Origin: Selaginella moellendorffii
Lineage: Eukaryota; Streptophyta; Lycopodiopsida; Selaginellales; Selaginellaceae
Length of the DNA stretch: 64,000 bases
Direction of reading: 5' to 3'
NCBI RefSeq assembly: GCF_000143415.4
Contig: NW_003314269.1
Location: 672,034 to 736,033, forward strand
Shown: piece by piece, positions 10,500 through 21,184 of the stretch
Numbering within the stretch: the stretch's first letter is position 1
Layout: the number at the start of each line of letters is the position of its first letter
Notes under the pieces: generated by a model
The model's input: the letters and a program-made list of their open reading frames with translations, nothing else
What the model was told of the DNA's origin: nothing
The model's database searches: none
Translations under genes and position numbers: made by a program

Positions 10500-11578
10500 A
10501 GTGACAGGATTAATGATGGCAGTGATAAGGAAAGGACCGAGGCGTTTGAAATCAAGTTTTGGACAGGGCCTGGTGGTGGAGATATTTCACCTGAGGAACC
10601 AAACTTTATCCCTGATATTGTAAGGAGGACAATCTTGACGATGGACATTGGCAAATGTTTTGTGAGATTCCTGAGCACGATGGAGGTGGAAGGAGATGGA
10701 GTTATGGATTTCTTAGAGGTTGGAGACAAATGCCTCAGAGCGGGGATTTGAATGAGAGGATTCGGAGAAGGAAGTGAGAGATTGAATCGGGGATTTCGGC
10801 CAGAGTTTGCAAAGAAGGGGGAAATTCGAAGAGAGGAGTGAATAGAGTTGTTATAGGAGAACTCAGCAAGGGGAAAGATATTGAACCAGTTATCCTGATG
10901 ATAGTTGATGAAGCACCTCAAGAATTGTTCCAACGTCTGAATCGTTCGCTCGGACTGCCCATCAGTTTGAGGATGATACGCTGAAGAGAGGTTGGCCTTC
11001 ACTCCAAACAGCTGCAAAAACCGTTGCCAGAAATGAGAGATGAACTGAGGCCCCCGATCCGAAACCACATCTGTAGGAATCCCATGAAGTCGGAAAATTT
11101 CCCTGAATACCAGTTTTGCCATGTCCTCGCCCGAAAACTCCTTGGTACATGGCAAGAAGTGCGCCATCTTTTTGAAGCGATCCACCACGACTAAAATGCT
11201 GTTGAAGCCTCCAGAACTCGGAAGATCACTCAAGAAATCCATGGAAATGGATTCCCAAGGACCTGAAGGGACTGGAAGGGAACGAAGCAAACCTAAAGGA
11301 AGGTGGCGAGGTACCTTATTCTGGGCGCAAGTGTCACAGGAGGTAACAAAAGCTTTGATGTAGTCGTCCATGTGAGGCCACCAAAAGTCCTGTGCAACTA
11401 GCTCATAGGTTTTCGCAATGCCGAAGTGACCAGCAGTCAGGCTATCGTGGCACACCATTAGGACCAACCTTCGAGCATCACCTTCAGGAACGTAAAGCTG
11501 CTCCCCACGGAATAATAAGCCATCTAAGAACTCGAACTCGTCAAATCGCCGGCAGTCGGGAGTCACAGGGTGTTCAGC
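10500..11578 (-). pseudogene. Integrase of the chromodomain element
   Basis: The N-terminal zinc finger reads CHDSLTAGHFGIAK ... CDTCAQNK (HHCC). The catalytic DDE residues are visible as SMDFLSDLP, VVSDRGPQF and DGQSERTIQTLEQF. The frame follows directly from reverse transcriptase/RNase H after one TAG (11579-11581). It is true to the family until about SPFFANSGRNPRF (near 10770). There a frameshift occurs, and the proper frame continues toward the chromodomain with another stop near 10590 (WFLR*NIST). The enzyme would insert the cDNA into chromosomes. Confidence 0.85.
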
Positions 11579-13192
11579 CTAAAGATAAGGGAAAATGTCG
11601 CTGGCGAGATCATCGGATTGAAGATCATTTCTGATGGCATCCATCAAGGAGGAGTCCTGAGGGGCCAGGGAAATTGCCATAACTTGAAGCCGATCAGGAC
11701 CGAGGATAATTTGATCCTGTTGATCGAAGGCAGGATTACCAGGCCTGAGACTGAGATAGGAGTGCCTTGAAAGAGCATCAGGAAGGCCTTGAAGCTTTCC
11801 AGGTCTGTACTTGATAACAAAGTCAAACCGACTCAGGAATTGTGCCCACCTTGCTTGACGACGGCTTAAAACTCGAGAAGTGGCAAAGTACTCGAGATTT
11901 TTGTGATCCATCCAGACTATTGTTTGATGGCCCGCCCCCTCCAAGAAATGGCGCCACTCTCCAAAGGAATCCACGATGGCAAGGAGCTCTTTGTCGTGGA
12001 TTTTGTAATTGATCTCCGCAGGCTGGAATTTCCGAGAATGGAAAGCGACCGGATGAAATTCTTGATCCGCTCCGAGTTGAGACAGCACAGCACCGATGGC
12101 AAAGTCGGAGGCGTCAGCCTCGATGAAGAAAGGTTGTGAGGAATCAGCATGGATCAAAACGGGAGTAGAACTGAAGGCTGCCTTGAGAGTGTCGAAGGTG
12201 TGCTGGGCAGCAGTAGACCAAGAGAGGGGAACATCCTTACGAGTGAGATGCGTGAGAGGAAGGACAATGTCAGAGTAGTGATCAATGAATTTGTGGTAGA
12301 AGTTGGCGAAGCCAAGGAAAACTTGAACGTCCGACATTGATTGTGGAGGCTCCCACTCGAGAATAGTCTTGACTTTGGCAGGATCCATCGTGATACCCTC
12401 AGGAGTGACAATGTACCCAAGGAACTCCACAGACTGCTGATCAAAGGAACATTTCTCAAGCTTCGTGTATAGGCCGTGTTCTCGCAGCTTCGCCAGCACC
12501 TTGCGTACATGTTCGTCGTTCTCCTCCTGAGTTCTTGAGTAGATGAGGATGTCATCGAGGTAGACAATCACTATCTGATCAAGAAACTCCCGAAAGACGT
12601 CGTTCGCCATGTGTTGGAAAACTGCTGGAGCATTTGTCAAGCCAAATGGCATGACAGTGTACTCGAAGTGGCCATAGCGGGTTCGGAACGCAGTCTTCCA
12701 TTCATCACCAGGCCGAATCCGGATCAGGTTGTATGCCCCACGGAGGTCAATCTTGGTGAAGAAGCGGGCACCGCCGAGGCGTTCCAATAGGTCCGAGATC
12801 AGGGGCAGCGGATAATGGTTCCGAACAGTCACCTTGTTCAAACCTCGGTAATCGATGACTAGCCGCAAACTCCCATCCTTCTTCTTGACAAAGAAGGCAG
12901 GCGCTCCAGCCGAGGACTGCGAGTGCTGAATGAACCCTGAGGCAAGGTTCTCATCCACGTACTCTTTGAGGGCCTTAAGCTTGGACGGGGATAACCTGTA
13001 GATAGGCCCCCACGGAGGCGACGCTCCTTCTTGTAAATCAATGGGACAGTCATAAGGCCGATGAGCAGGCAGTACACTAGCTTTTTTCTTATCAAACACA
13101 TCCCCAAAATCATGATACTTCTCAGGAAGATTGACAGGAAAAAAATGCAAAGCAAAAAGGAAAATAAGTTCTTCATGAAGGAGTTCTTGCAT
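11579..13192 (-). CDS. Reverse transcriptase and RNase H of the chromodomain element
   Basis: An uninterrupted 537-residue frame. Reverse transcriptase motifs in order are SPSKLKALKEYVDENLASG, FFVKKKDGSLRLVIDYRGLN, the fingers motif KIDLRGAYNLIRI, FGLTNAPAVFQHMAND and the catalytic YLDDILIY. The RNase H part follows, with FFIEADASDFAIGAVLSQ, the DKELLAIV motif and the RPGKLQGLPDALSR tail. The domain lengths and order are those of a Ty3/gypsy pol. The first residues before LPEKYHDFGDVF probably belong to the upstream linker, as the polyprotein has no start codon here. It ends in TAG just before integrase, whereas relatives read straight through. Confidence 0.9.
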   Translation of the reverse strand: MQELLHEELIFLFALHFFPVNLPEKYHDFGDVFDKKKASVLPAHRPYDCPIDLQEGASPPWGPIYRLSPSKLKALKEYVDENLASGFIQHSQSSAGAPAFFVKKKDGSLRLVIDYRGLNKVTVRNHYPLPLISDLLERLGGARFFTKIDLRGAYNLIRIRPGDEWKTAFRTRYGHFEYTVMPFGLTNAPAVFQHMANDVFREFLDQIVIVYLDDILIYSRTQEENDEHVRKVLAKLREHGLYTKLEKCSFDQQSVEFLGYIVTPEGITMDPAKVKTILEWEPPQSMSDVQVFLGFANFYHKFIDHYSDIVLPLTHLTRKDVPLSWSTAAQHTFDTLKAAFSSTPVLIHADSSQPFFIEADASDFAIGAVLSQLGADQEFHPVAFHSRKFQPAEINYKIHDKELLAIVDSFGEWRHFLEGAGHQTIVWMDHKNLEYFATSRVLSRRQARWAQFLSRFDFVIKYRPGKLQGLPDALSRHSYLSLRPGNPAFDQQDQIILGPDRLQVMAISLAPQDSSLMDAIRNDLQSDDLASDIFPYL

Positions 13193-13304
13193 AGTGATTG
13201 TGGAGATAGGAGGAGGTGTACGACTAAATGGAATGATGAGACGAGGATACTGTCCAGTATAAGATGGAAGAGAGGAAAAAGAAGAGGGTGAAAAATTCGT
13301 AGAG

Positions 13305-13823
13305 TCAGGAACAGAACCCCAATTTGAGTTTAGGGATGATTCGGACTCGATGAACAGCAGGGGAAGTCATGGGAGATGGTGATGTGGGAGAGATGAGTTG
13401 TAAGTCCTTCCAACAAATCTGAGGCTGATGTAGTTGGAACCAAGGAAGACCGAGCACCACAGAGGAGGACTTGTTGTTGATGATGTTGAAGGTGATATCG
13501 GTGATGGTGGACCCAATGTGTACTCGAACGGGCAACGTTTCCCTAAGTCCAGAAGATGGAGACACAAAATGCCCACCGATGCCTTCAACCCTCAGATCCC
13601 GTATGGTAGGAGAAAGAGGAACGTGATGTCGGGCAGCAAAGTCTTTGTCCATGAAGCAGGAAGTTGCACCCGAGTCCAGTAGCGCCAAAGCCTTGAGTCC
13701 TGATTGTCCGGTGAAAGAAAGGAGACATGGGATGCGGAAGTTGCAGGAATTGGTGGTGGCTTTGATGAAAGGTGGTGAGGAGCTTGATAAGGAAGAAAAG
13801 TGATTTTTATTCAGGGAGTCCAA
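13305..13823 (-). CDS. Aspartic protease region of the chromodomain element
   Basis: The retropepsin active site LALLDSGATSCFMD is followed by a flap-like region and SSVVLGLPWFQLHQP, the second conserved block (VLG-PWL) of gypsy proteases. It cuts the polyprotein. It lies between gag (stop near 13835) and the reverse transcriptase frame, separated from each by a short gap that probably reflects frame changes or decay. The true boundaries are set by processing and cannot be fixed here. Confidence 0.8.
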   Translation of the reverse strand: MDSLNKNHFSSLSSSSPPFIKATTNSCNFRIPCLLSFTGQSGLKALALLDSGATSCFMDKDFAARHHVPLSPTIRDLRVEGIGGHFVSPSSGLRETLPVRVHIGSTITDITFNIINNKSSSVVLGLPWFQLHQPQICWKDLQLISPTSPSPMTSPAVHRVRIIPKLKLGFCS

Positions 13824-13834
13824 ACAGACAGCTC

Positions 13835-14812
13835 CTACTCTATTTGGACAGGGTCGTTTCCCGACTGTAACAGAGGTGGACTTTGAGGCAGAGTGAACTC
13901 AAGCAATCGGGGAGGCTTCTTGGGACACACAGCTGCTTTGTGATTAGGATCAGCACAGTAGAGGCAAAGATTATGAGATATTCGACATTGCTTCTTAGCA
14001 GGACTCAACTTCCCTCTAATGAGTCGGGGAGTACCAGAAATATCCATCGGGACCGGAGCAGTAGGTTCAGGACTATGCCCCGAAGACTCAAGCTGGGATT
14101 CCTGAGTCTGGGACGGAAAAACAGCGGCGCGGTGACTTTCCTGACGATGTTCAAAGAGACGATTGTCACATCGAACAGCTTTGTTGATGGCGTCCGACAG
14201 GTCCTTGGGATCCTCCATGGTGAGCAACAAATCCTTGACACCGTTGTTGAGGCCAAAACAAAATTGGTCAATCAGGGCCCGCTCATCCCACTAAGTGTCC
14301 AAGGCAAGGAGTTGGAACTCTGCAGCGTAGATCGAGGCAGGACGAGACCCCTGAGAGAGATGTCTCATCTTTGTGGTAGCAGCCCGAACCCGATCCGTCT
14401 CGCCAAAACATGCTTCGAGCTTCTCTTTGAACAATTGAAGATCCATCAGCTCCGGAACCACGACCCCTTTCATGCTCTTCTCCAGAAGAGGAGAAAACCA
14501 TGACAAAGCTGCACCCTCGAGCAATGTCCCAATCGCGCCGATTTGAGACTCGGGAGTGGGGTACCGCCGATGTTGAAGTGCAAAGATCAGCTCCATTTGG
14601 TTCAAAAATCCACGAAGCTCCGAACGCTTGCCTGAAAATTTCGCCGGGAAACTCACCTTTGGTTCAGGAACTTTGCTGGATCCTTGAGCCGAAAGTGAAG
14701 CAAGCTCCTGCTGCATGCGAAGAAGGGTCGCCTTCAGCTCGGTATTCTCAGACTGGATTTTTGCAAGGACTTCGGCAAAGAAATCAGGATGGCTTGGAGA
14801 CTCCATTGGCAA
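13835..14812 (-). pseudogene. Gag of the chromodomain element (one in-frame stop)
   Basis: It starts at ATG 14812 with a coiled-coil-like N-terminus (LAKIQSENTELKATLLRMQQ). The retrotransposon gag domain follows (FSGKRSELRGFLNQMELIF, LLEGAALSWFSPLLE, FKEKLEACFGE). An in-frame TAG at about 14291 interrupts it (LLALDT*WDERAL), after which the same frame continues as FCFGLNNGVKDLLL. The zinc knuckle is CLYCADPNHKAAVC (C-x2-C-x4-H-x4-C). Gag packages the RNA into virus-like particles. Apart from the stop it is full length. Confidence 0.85.
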
Positions 14813-14885
14813 GAAGAAAGAAAAGAAAGGGGGAAAAAGACAAAGGCAATCAAATAATTAAAGCGAGCTAAAGGAAAAGCAAACA

Positions 14886-14901
14886 CCACAATCTGAATCA
14901 A
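14886..14901 (-). promoter_or_regulatory. Putative self-complementary primer-binding site of the chromodomain element
   Basis: On the minus strand, two bases after the end of the 5' LTR, the sequence is TTGATTCAGATTGTGG. It is the exact reverse complement of the 16 bases at 14994-15009 inside the LTR. The position (2 bp from the LTR) is that of a primer-binding site. No convincing match to a plant tRNA 3' end is visible to me (the usual TGGTATCAGAGC is absent). Tf1/sushi-type elements prime by folding the 5' end of their own RNA onto such a site. Confidence 0.7.
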
Positions 14902-14903
14902 AC

Positions 14904-15286
14904 TGTCAAGACCCCCAACAAGATCAAGACTGGAAAATGCTAAAGACAAAGAGAAAAAGCTAGTGAAAACAAAGAAGAGGCCTTGGACTGGTGTTGATTC
15001 AGATTGTGGAGAAATGGAACAAGGCTAACCTATATATACTATAGGTTGATGAAGCTCCACCACTCTTGGATTGAGGACGGCCTAAATATAGTTGAGGTCG
15101 AGGAGGCGCCACATCAATATTAGGAATGTGGCTCGAGACTCAGGAATCGGGAAGTGTCTTAAGAGTCAGGAATAGGGAAGTGTCTCGAGAGTCAAGAATG
15201 TGGTCTGCAGGTCAGGAATCCAGCAAGAGTCAGGAATGTGGCAAGAATTGGGGGATTCCTGACAGCGAATTGGGGGATTCCTGACA
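14904..15286 (-). repeat. 5' LTR of the chromodomain element, with promoter
   Basis: 383 bp. On the minus strand a TATA box (TATATATA, about 15037-15030) is followed about 28 bp later by CCACAATCTGAATCAA (15009-14994), which is therefore the expected start of the transcript. It has two copies of the 26-bp GGAAGTGTC-type subrepeat. Confidence 0.9.
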
Positions 15287-15291
15287 GTGAA

Positions 15292-16069
15292 ATGCCTCAA
15301 CCATAAATATAGGACCATTATCTAAAAGAATCCACTTTGGATAAAAATGCTAGAACACCACTTGATTAAGGAGGAAGTATCGAACAACAATTGTAAACAC
15401 ACTAGCAAGAGCATCGACTTCCACCCACCAAATCATGTAGTTAAAAGCAATAATGACATACTCATTGTTAACAATCAATCATGGAAAAATTCCTATCAAA
15501 TCAAACATCACAAACTCAAACAGACAAGAAATTGCAATTGATTCCAACCGTCATTCTACAGCATGAGGGGGAGTATTATGAGCTTAGCACTAAACATAGC
15601 TATGCACATACCGAATAATATTATATCACATCTTTGGCTAATAAAAAGACTTGCATAACTTCTCAGAGCATTTACATTTATAAACAATTTCTAAACAAAG
15701 AGGAGCTTGAAGCCCACCGATACTCCTGCATACAACGATATCTTATATGCCTATTTAGAATAAAAGAATTATGGTAAGCATGGAGAAAGCGTGGAATAAA
15801 GATTGAAGGCACCATCAGCAAATTCATCCCCAAAAAATAAAGAAGACTATCTTTAAGGTAATATTAAGAATATTAATGACGAAATGGCAAGTTATCAATA
15901 AGTGATGCAAGATTCTTAAACCCATCGCGAAGCCTTTGAATCCACAATTCAATCTTTTAAGCCTTATATAAGTGACTAATTTTTCAATTCTACTTTAGTC
16001 ACCTAACCACATCTCCAACCACTTGGAGGAGTCTCATTCACAACCTCTATAAGTCCAATTCAAGACATG
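15292..16069 (-). pseudogene. Integrase region remnant of the old gypsy element
   Basis: Directly right of the insertion the minus strand reads LLDNGPIFMVEAF, the second catalytic-Asp block of a gypsy integrase. It is continuous with the part at 9540-9670 across the insertion. Beyond about 15600 the coding signal fades into stops and I cannot align it. Confidence 0.5.
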
Positions 16070-17817
16070 GGGCTTGCTAGCCCCAAGAATGGTATCCATG
16101 CTATTCAACTTTTGCACTTGGTCTCAGATTTAATTTTGGGTCCATCTTGAACTCCACCTTGGATCCATCTTAGATTCCATCTTTAACTTCATCTTGGACT
16201 CCATCTCGAGTCCTTCCACGTGTTATGTGTTGGTCTTTTCGTATCCCTTTTTAAAAGATTCATTGCTCGCTTCATGCTTATTCCTCGAACACTTTATTAG
16301 GAGTTCCACTCCCACTCTTGCCTTTTCGAGTTGGAGCTAGTCCATATATGTTACCTTCATTTAGCTTTCACCTCAGACATTACCACATGGCACCCTTTCG
16401 GCTCCTCTTTGGGGCCTAGGGATTTTATGTCTCATAACTCCACTGCCCATAGACAAAGTTCGATATCCTTATCAAACGATAAATTATTTTATAAAGTAAC
16501 ACCAGTATGTATTAGCCATTCTATCCTTGGCACCTATCCAATATTTGTCAATAGTTTGACATTGAAGGCTCACTATGCCTTGTCCATCCTCTAAGAAGTA
16601 TAGTCTCTCTAATATAAAGATTCATTCGACTATCTGTAGTGGTTTTCTCCTTTTTATTGGTTTAGTTCTTGTTAAACCTGTTAGAGACACCTTCTCTATC
16701 TCAATCCCACTACTTATTCTCGAGTAATCTAAACTTTTATTGATATAACTATTTTACTTTGGAACTTTTAATTTTGACTCCTCAAAGTCAATTTTTTGGG
16801 TGTCTTCGACACTTTTCATTGCACATATGTAAACTCCACTTCCCCATCCTACAAAGTTCTCTACTTGAGGCACTATCATCCTTTTTTCTATTTCATGTCA
16901 CTTTTGGCACTAAATTCCAGTTATCATAAGTTGTGATAGAGTTGTTCATGGCTCTATCATTTAGTTACCTTGCCACTCCCTCCCTTAAAGCTTTCACTTT
17001 TACTAAATTGAAGCATTTGGGAATTCATTATTGGAAACACACTTCCTTTCCCATAATCTGTTAGCATTCAACACATTAGTGTTCTTTGCCTAACTTTGCC
17101 ATTTGGATTCCTTCCAATGAATTCCATGGCCCAAACTTAGCCACTAGTCTTTTGTTCCTATCCGTTAATTGTTTGCACCAAGCAACATAGGATCATTACC
17201 TCCATCCTCAAGGTATTCTTTCGGTTCTATAGCAAAGGTTCCACTTTGCCAAGTTTAACGGATGCTCACCCCTTAAGCGATTCCATCTCGAACTCCATTT
17301 CAGACTCCATCTCAAATTCCATCTCAGACTCCATCTCAGACTCCATCTCAGATTCCATCTCAGACTCCATCTTGGACTCCATCTCGGACTCCATATCGGG
17401 TCCATCTCAAACTCCTTCTTAGGTCCATTTTGGACTCCATCTCAAGTTTATCTCAAACTCTATCTCAGGTCCATCTTAGACTCTATCTTGGACTCCATCT
17501 CGGACTCCATCTCAAGTCCATCTTGGACTCCATCTTGGGTCCATCTCAGACTCCATCTTAGACTCTATCTTAAGTCCTTCCACGTGTCATGTGTTGGTCC
17601 TTTTATGTCCATTTTTTAGAGACTCACTTATTGTTTACTTCGTGCTTATTTCTTGAGCACTTCGTTGGGAGTTCCACTCCCGCTTTTGCCTTTTCGAGTT
17701 AAAGCTTTTAGTCCATATGTGTTACCCTCATTTGGCTTTCACCTCAAACACCACAACGTGGCACCCTTTTGGCTCCTCTTTAGGGCTTAGAGATTTTATG
17801 TCTCACACCTCACAAAC
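16070..17817. mobile_element. Unclassified repeat with about 240-bp direct terminal repeats, inserted in the old gypsy element
   Basis: 16200-16437 and 17577-17817 are direct repeats. Both contain CTTCCACGTGT-ATGTGTTGGT, GGAGTTCCACTCCC, TTGCCTTTTCGAGTT and GGCACCC-TTT-GGCTCCTCTTT, and end near TTTTATGTCTCA. Each is preceded by a 12-bp minisatellite (ACTCCATCTCAG). The interior, 16440-17200, has no reading frame I recognise. A diverged copy of the left part and interior lies at about 35800-36800. It behaves like an LTR element that has lost its coding content. Confidence 0.55.
17276..17580 (+). repeat. 12-bp minisatellite (ACTCCATCTCAG)n
   Basis: About 20 imperfect units, some extended to GGTCCATCTTGG. 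A shorter run is at 16135-16205, and a related 12-bp array (ACTCAGTCTCGG) at 43065-43330. Confidence 0.85.
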
Positions 17818-19560
17818 CTTGTCAAGAGAAGGTAAATCTTGCTTTGCACCTTGTGGATATTGAACGTTAAGTACAATAACTGTCAATAGCATGGAATCCT
17901 CATCCAAAATATCCATAGATTTTGCAACAACAAGTTCATAAAAAATATGAGAAGAGAATGAAGAAGGAAAAAGAGTTCGAGAAAAGGCATTAACATCAAC
18001 CATAGAACTCCTTGGGCAATAAACAATATCAAAATTATATATCTGAAACTTCAAAGCCCATTAAGCAGTACAACCAACCAAGTTGTTTCATTTCAATAAT
18101 GAAGTAGCTATAGCATGATCACCTTTTAATAAAGTCCAAGAACCATATAAATATGCATGAAGTTTCTCGAAACCCCAAACTATTGCTAAACACTCCTTCT
18201 CTGTTGTGGAGTAATTCACCTCTACTAATTGTAATGTATGGCTAATATATGCAATAGGATGGCACTGACCAAGCACATTCGGGCTCTCTTGTATCAACAC
18301 ATCTCCAAGACTGATATCAAAAACATCCATGTGAAAAATGAAAGGTCAAGTATACTTAGGATATGCTAAAACCAAAAGAGTCGTTAACAGCTCTTTGAGA
18401 TTCATAAACGCCAGCTCACAGTCTACAAATTAGATAAAAGATGATGTTGACAACTTCAACAATGCTCACAACGGTGCAATGTGATCAGAAAAATGATCAA
18501 CAAAACAACTGAGATACTACACTTTGCCTAACAAGTGCTACACATCTTACACACACTTCAGAATAGGGAATTTTAGAAACGCCACAAGTTTGTTAGGATC
18601 AATTTGTAAACCCTCACAAGAAATACGATACCCAAGATAGTGTTTTTGGACCCAAATACACATTTCAACTGCTTTAGATTTAAACCAATGTCCCGTACCC
18701 AATCTAACACTTTATAAGCATCACAGATGTGTTCCTCCCATGTCCTCTCTGAGTGGATTAAGACATCATTGATGAAGTCAACAATCACCTTAAGCATATT
18801 GCAAAAAACCTTGTCTATCATCTGCTGGAAAGTTGCTGGAGTATTGTTCAAACTAAACAACATCACCAAAAACTCATATAAACCAAACAGTATACAAAAA
18901 GCAATCTTAGGAATATCTACTTTGGCCATCGGTACTTGCTAGTACCCAAAAACAATATTTAATTTGGTGAACCAATGCCTTATCCCCAAACGATCCAAGA
19001 GATCAACATTGTGAGGAAGAAGGTACACATCCAGGATCGTCACTTCGTTTAATGGACGATAATCGATACAAAAACAAATATTCCCATAAGGGTTCGTCAC
19101 AAGATAAAGTTCACATGCCCAAAGATTCCACAACTTCTAAATAACTACCTTTTCCAACATCTCCTTGATGTTTGCACATAAAATTTTAATCTTTTTGGGT
19201 GACTGATGATGAATAAGAACCTTAATTGGACAAACATCCTCAATTGGAATAGGATGACATGTTGCAATTTTAACCTTAGACAATAGGTCAAATTCAAAGA
19301 TATCAACATACACCTTCATGAGTCAGTTAACTGCTACATCATAAAGACTGTTGGAGGGATCGAAGAAGGAAAGAGAGGAACAAGATAGAAACTTAAGAGG
19401 AAGTAAAAGGGAGACAGAAATGATGGAAGCAGAGGTAGAAACAAAGGGACAAAAAATTACAAAAATGAGAGGAATGGAAGAAATATTAGGAAGTATGAGA
19501 TAAAGGGGAGAAACCTCAAAGTCATACTTGGCATGATTGCACCGCAACCAATTTATACCA
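17803..19560 (-). pseudogene. Reverse transcriptase/RNase H remnant of the old gypsy element
   Basis: Minus-strand pieces in order are FCIDYRPLNEVTI (about 19060), LYEFLVMLFSLNNTPATFQQMIDKVF with VIVDFINDVLIHS in place of the YxDD box (18573-18929), the RNase H block HPIAYISHTLQLVEVNYSTTEKECLAIVWG (18088-18330), and FQIYNFDIVYCPRSSMVDVNAFSRT (17803-18054). Several stops and frameshifts separate them and the catalytic YxDD is mutated to FIND, so the enzyme is dead. The upstream stretch 19137-19560 may contain the protease but is too decayed to call. Confidence 0.75.
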
Positions 19561-19799
19561 AGGATGAGGTCAAAAGCTTAACTCGGCACTACTCGCAATA
19601 ACTGTAACTCAAGCTTAAGATTGCCTATACACACAACTAGGTCCGCTTTATTCTGTGCACATGCATGTGTACAACTGTTGCTCTAAAGAGTGAAAACTAG
19701 CTTTGCCACACAATGCAAATGTAGATAGCAACATATAGCAACAGGTTGAGCAATAAAAAATAACTCAAACTTATATCAACTAACATAAAGAGAATAATA

Positions 19800-20600
19800 G
19801 GAGACTTCTTATTATAAAAATGAGCTTGGAAAATAAACACTAAATGAACTCGTGCTGAGTTGAACCCCTTGATAATACTCCCAAAAAGAAAGATGAAGGG
19901 GTCACTAACTTATTCATGCAAGGTCCCTCCTTGTGCATCTCCTCATTTTCTAAATGCATCTCGGTGTCCAAACCTTCCATTGCAATATCACTAACAAAAC
20001 ATTGTTGACGCCAAAGTCTCCACCCAGGAAATAAAAGCCGCCAATCCAAAAAATATTGACAATGATGATAAGTGTGACCAACTTCATCACACGCCCAACA
20101 ATGGATATCACGACCATGATCACATCCTTGCCCTTGTCCTTAAACTTAGGCAACAACAACATTAATTTCCATTGGAATAAGACCATCTCTCACAAGAAGT
20201 GGAGTTCAAGGACATGTAGTGAGAAGTGGAAGGACAATGTTTTATAACATTGTGCCAAATGAAGAGCATAATCAAGGGTGGCTAGAGCAAGTATATGTAT
20301 AAGTTCTACAAGATCTTGATGAAGTGTTGGCCACATCATTTCCAGCTTGATCCGCTCCGATATATTTGGCTCTGCACAAAGCAAAAGGCTTTAGAAACAA
20401 ACGCTAAACTGCATTATTGACTCAAATAGCCCTTGATGAAAACAATGTAATTGTTGAAAGGCATTATTACAATCATTAACATGTATAAATGTGCATTTAA
20501 AGATGTCTAAGAAAATACTCCAATCCTCACGAGTGGCTACACTCAAACCATTGTACTGCTGTAGTGCCGTTACTTTGAGACATGTAGGAAAGTTACACAA
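19800..20600 (-). pseudogene. Gag remnant of the old gypsy element
   Basis: The minus strand at about 20040-20110 encodes a CCHC zinc knuckle CWACDEVGHTYHHC. Upstream, 20190-20600 carries gag-like text (LQQYNGLSVATREDWSIFLD, PTLHQDLVELIHILALATLDYALHLA) in two frames. This is the expected position between the 5' LTR at 21016 and the reverse transcriptase. It is non-functional. Confidence 0.6.
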
Positions 20601-21015
20601 ACGTCAAGCATCATCCTAAGAATTATATGTGGCAATCATTGTGAAATGATTGAACCAATGGTACACATCATCCCTAGAATTCCCATGGACGAACTCTAAT
20701 TAAATACAAGGATTGGCAACAAAAGCAAAAAAAGTTATACCACATGCTATGAATGTTGCCATCAACTAAGTTTGGTTATTTAATTGCGATCATATAGCAT
20801 TGACCAATTGCACCAACTGCTACTCTAGAGTCAAAGGAGGAGGAGATTGTTGCTTTACCATGAAGATGAATAAAGAGGAAAGAGCAAAAGAAAAGAAATG
20901 GAAAAAAGTTAAAAGGAAAAGGAGATTTAAACAATGTAAAATTTAAATCTAAACCAAAAATCCCAAATTTAATCACTCTTCAGGGACAATCAAAGTTGCC
21001 CCTCATCTCCACCAA

Positions 21016-21184
21016 TGTCAGTGCATGGAAAGAAAATACAACAAATGTACATATCAATTAGCCCAAAAACCCTAATTTATATATAGGAGCGAATGGTCTA
21101 AATTAAAACCAATCTGATGGCTGCCAAAATCTCATTATGTTAATATTAGTATATGGCATTGTAACAATACACTTGAACCTCACA
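21016..21184 (-). repeat. 5' LTR of the old gypsy element
   Basis: 169 bp, partner of 8765-8941. The minus strand inside it after the LTR end reads TTGGTGGAGATGAG, at the place of a primer site and loosely like a tRNA-type TGG start. Confidence 0.7.

Larger units (their letters stand above)
9676..15291 (-). mobile_element. Nearly complete chromodomain Ty3/gypsy retrotransposon (chromovirus)
   Basis: LTRs at 9681-10089 (409 bp) and 14904-15286 (383 bp) begin TGTCAAGACCC and end CTAACA or CTGACA. They are flanked by the 5-bp target duplication GTGAA (9676-9680 and 15287-15291). On the minus strand the order is 5' LTR, primer site, gag with CCHC knuckle, protease, reverse transcriptase, RNase H, integrase, chromodomain, polypurine tract, 3' LTR. 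A purine-rich GAGGAGGGGGTGC (minus) immediately precedes the 3' LTR at about 10090. The LTRs differ at 17 sites, plus one 26-bp subrepeat. Lesions include two in-frame TAG codons, a frameshift near 10755 and a stop near 10590, so this copy is inactive on its own. It interrupts the integrase of the older element. Confidence 0.95.

Noticed and set aside
14875-14903. Standard tRNA primer site for the chromodomain element
   Set aside because: No TGG-type start with a good tRNA match directly after the LTR. The 16-base self-complementarity explains the site better, although a genome tRNA search was not possible.
17276-17580. CRISPR-like or protein-coding array
   Set aside because: Units are 12 bp in head-to-tail register without unique spacers. 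It is a minisatellite, and the host is a plant.
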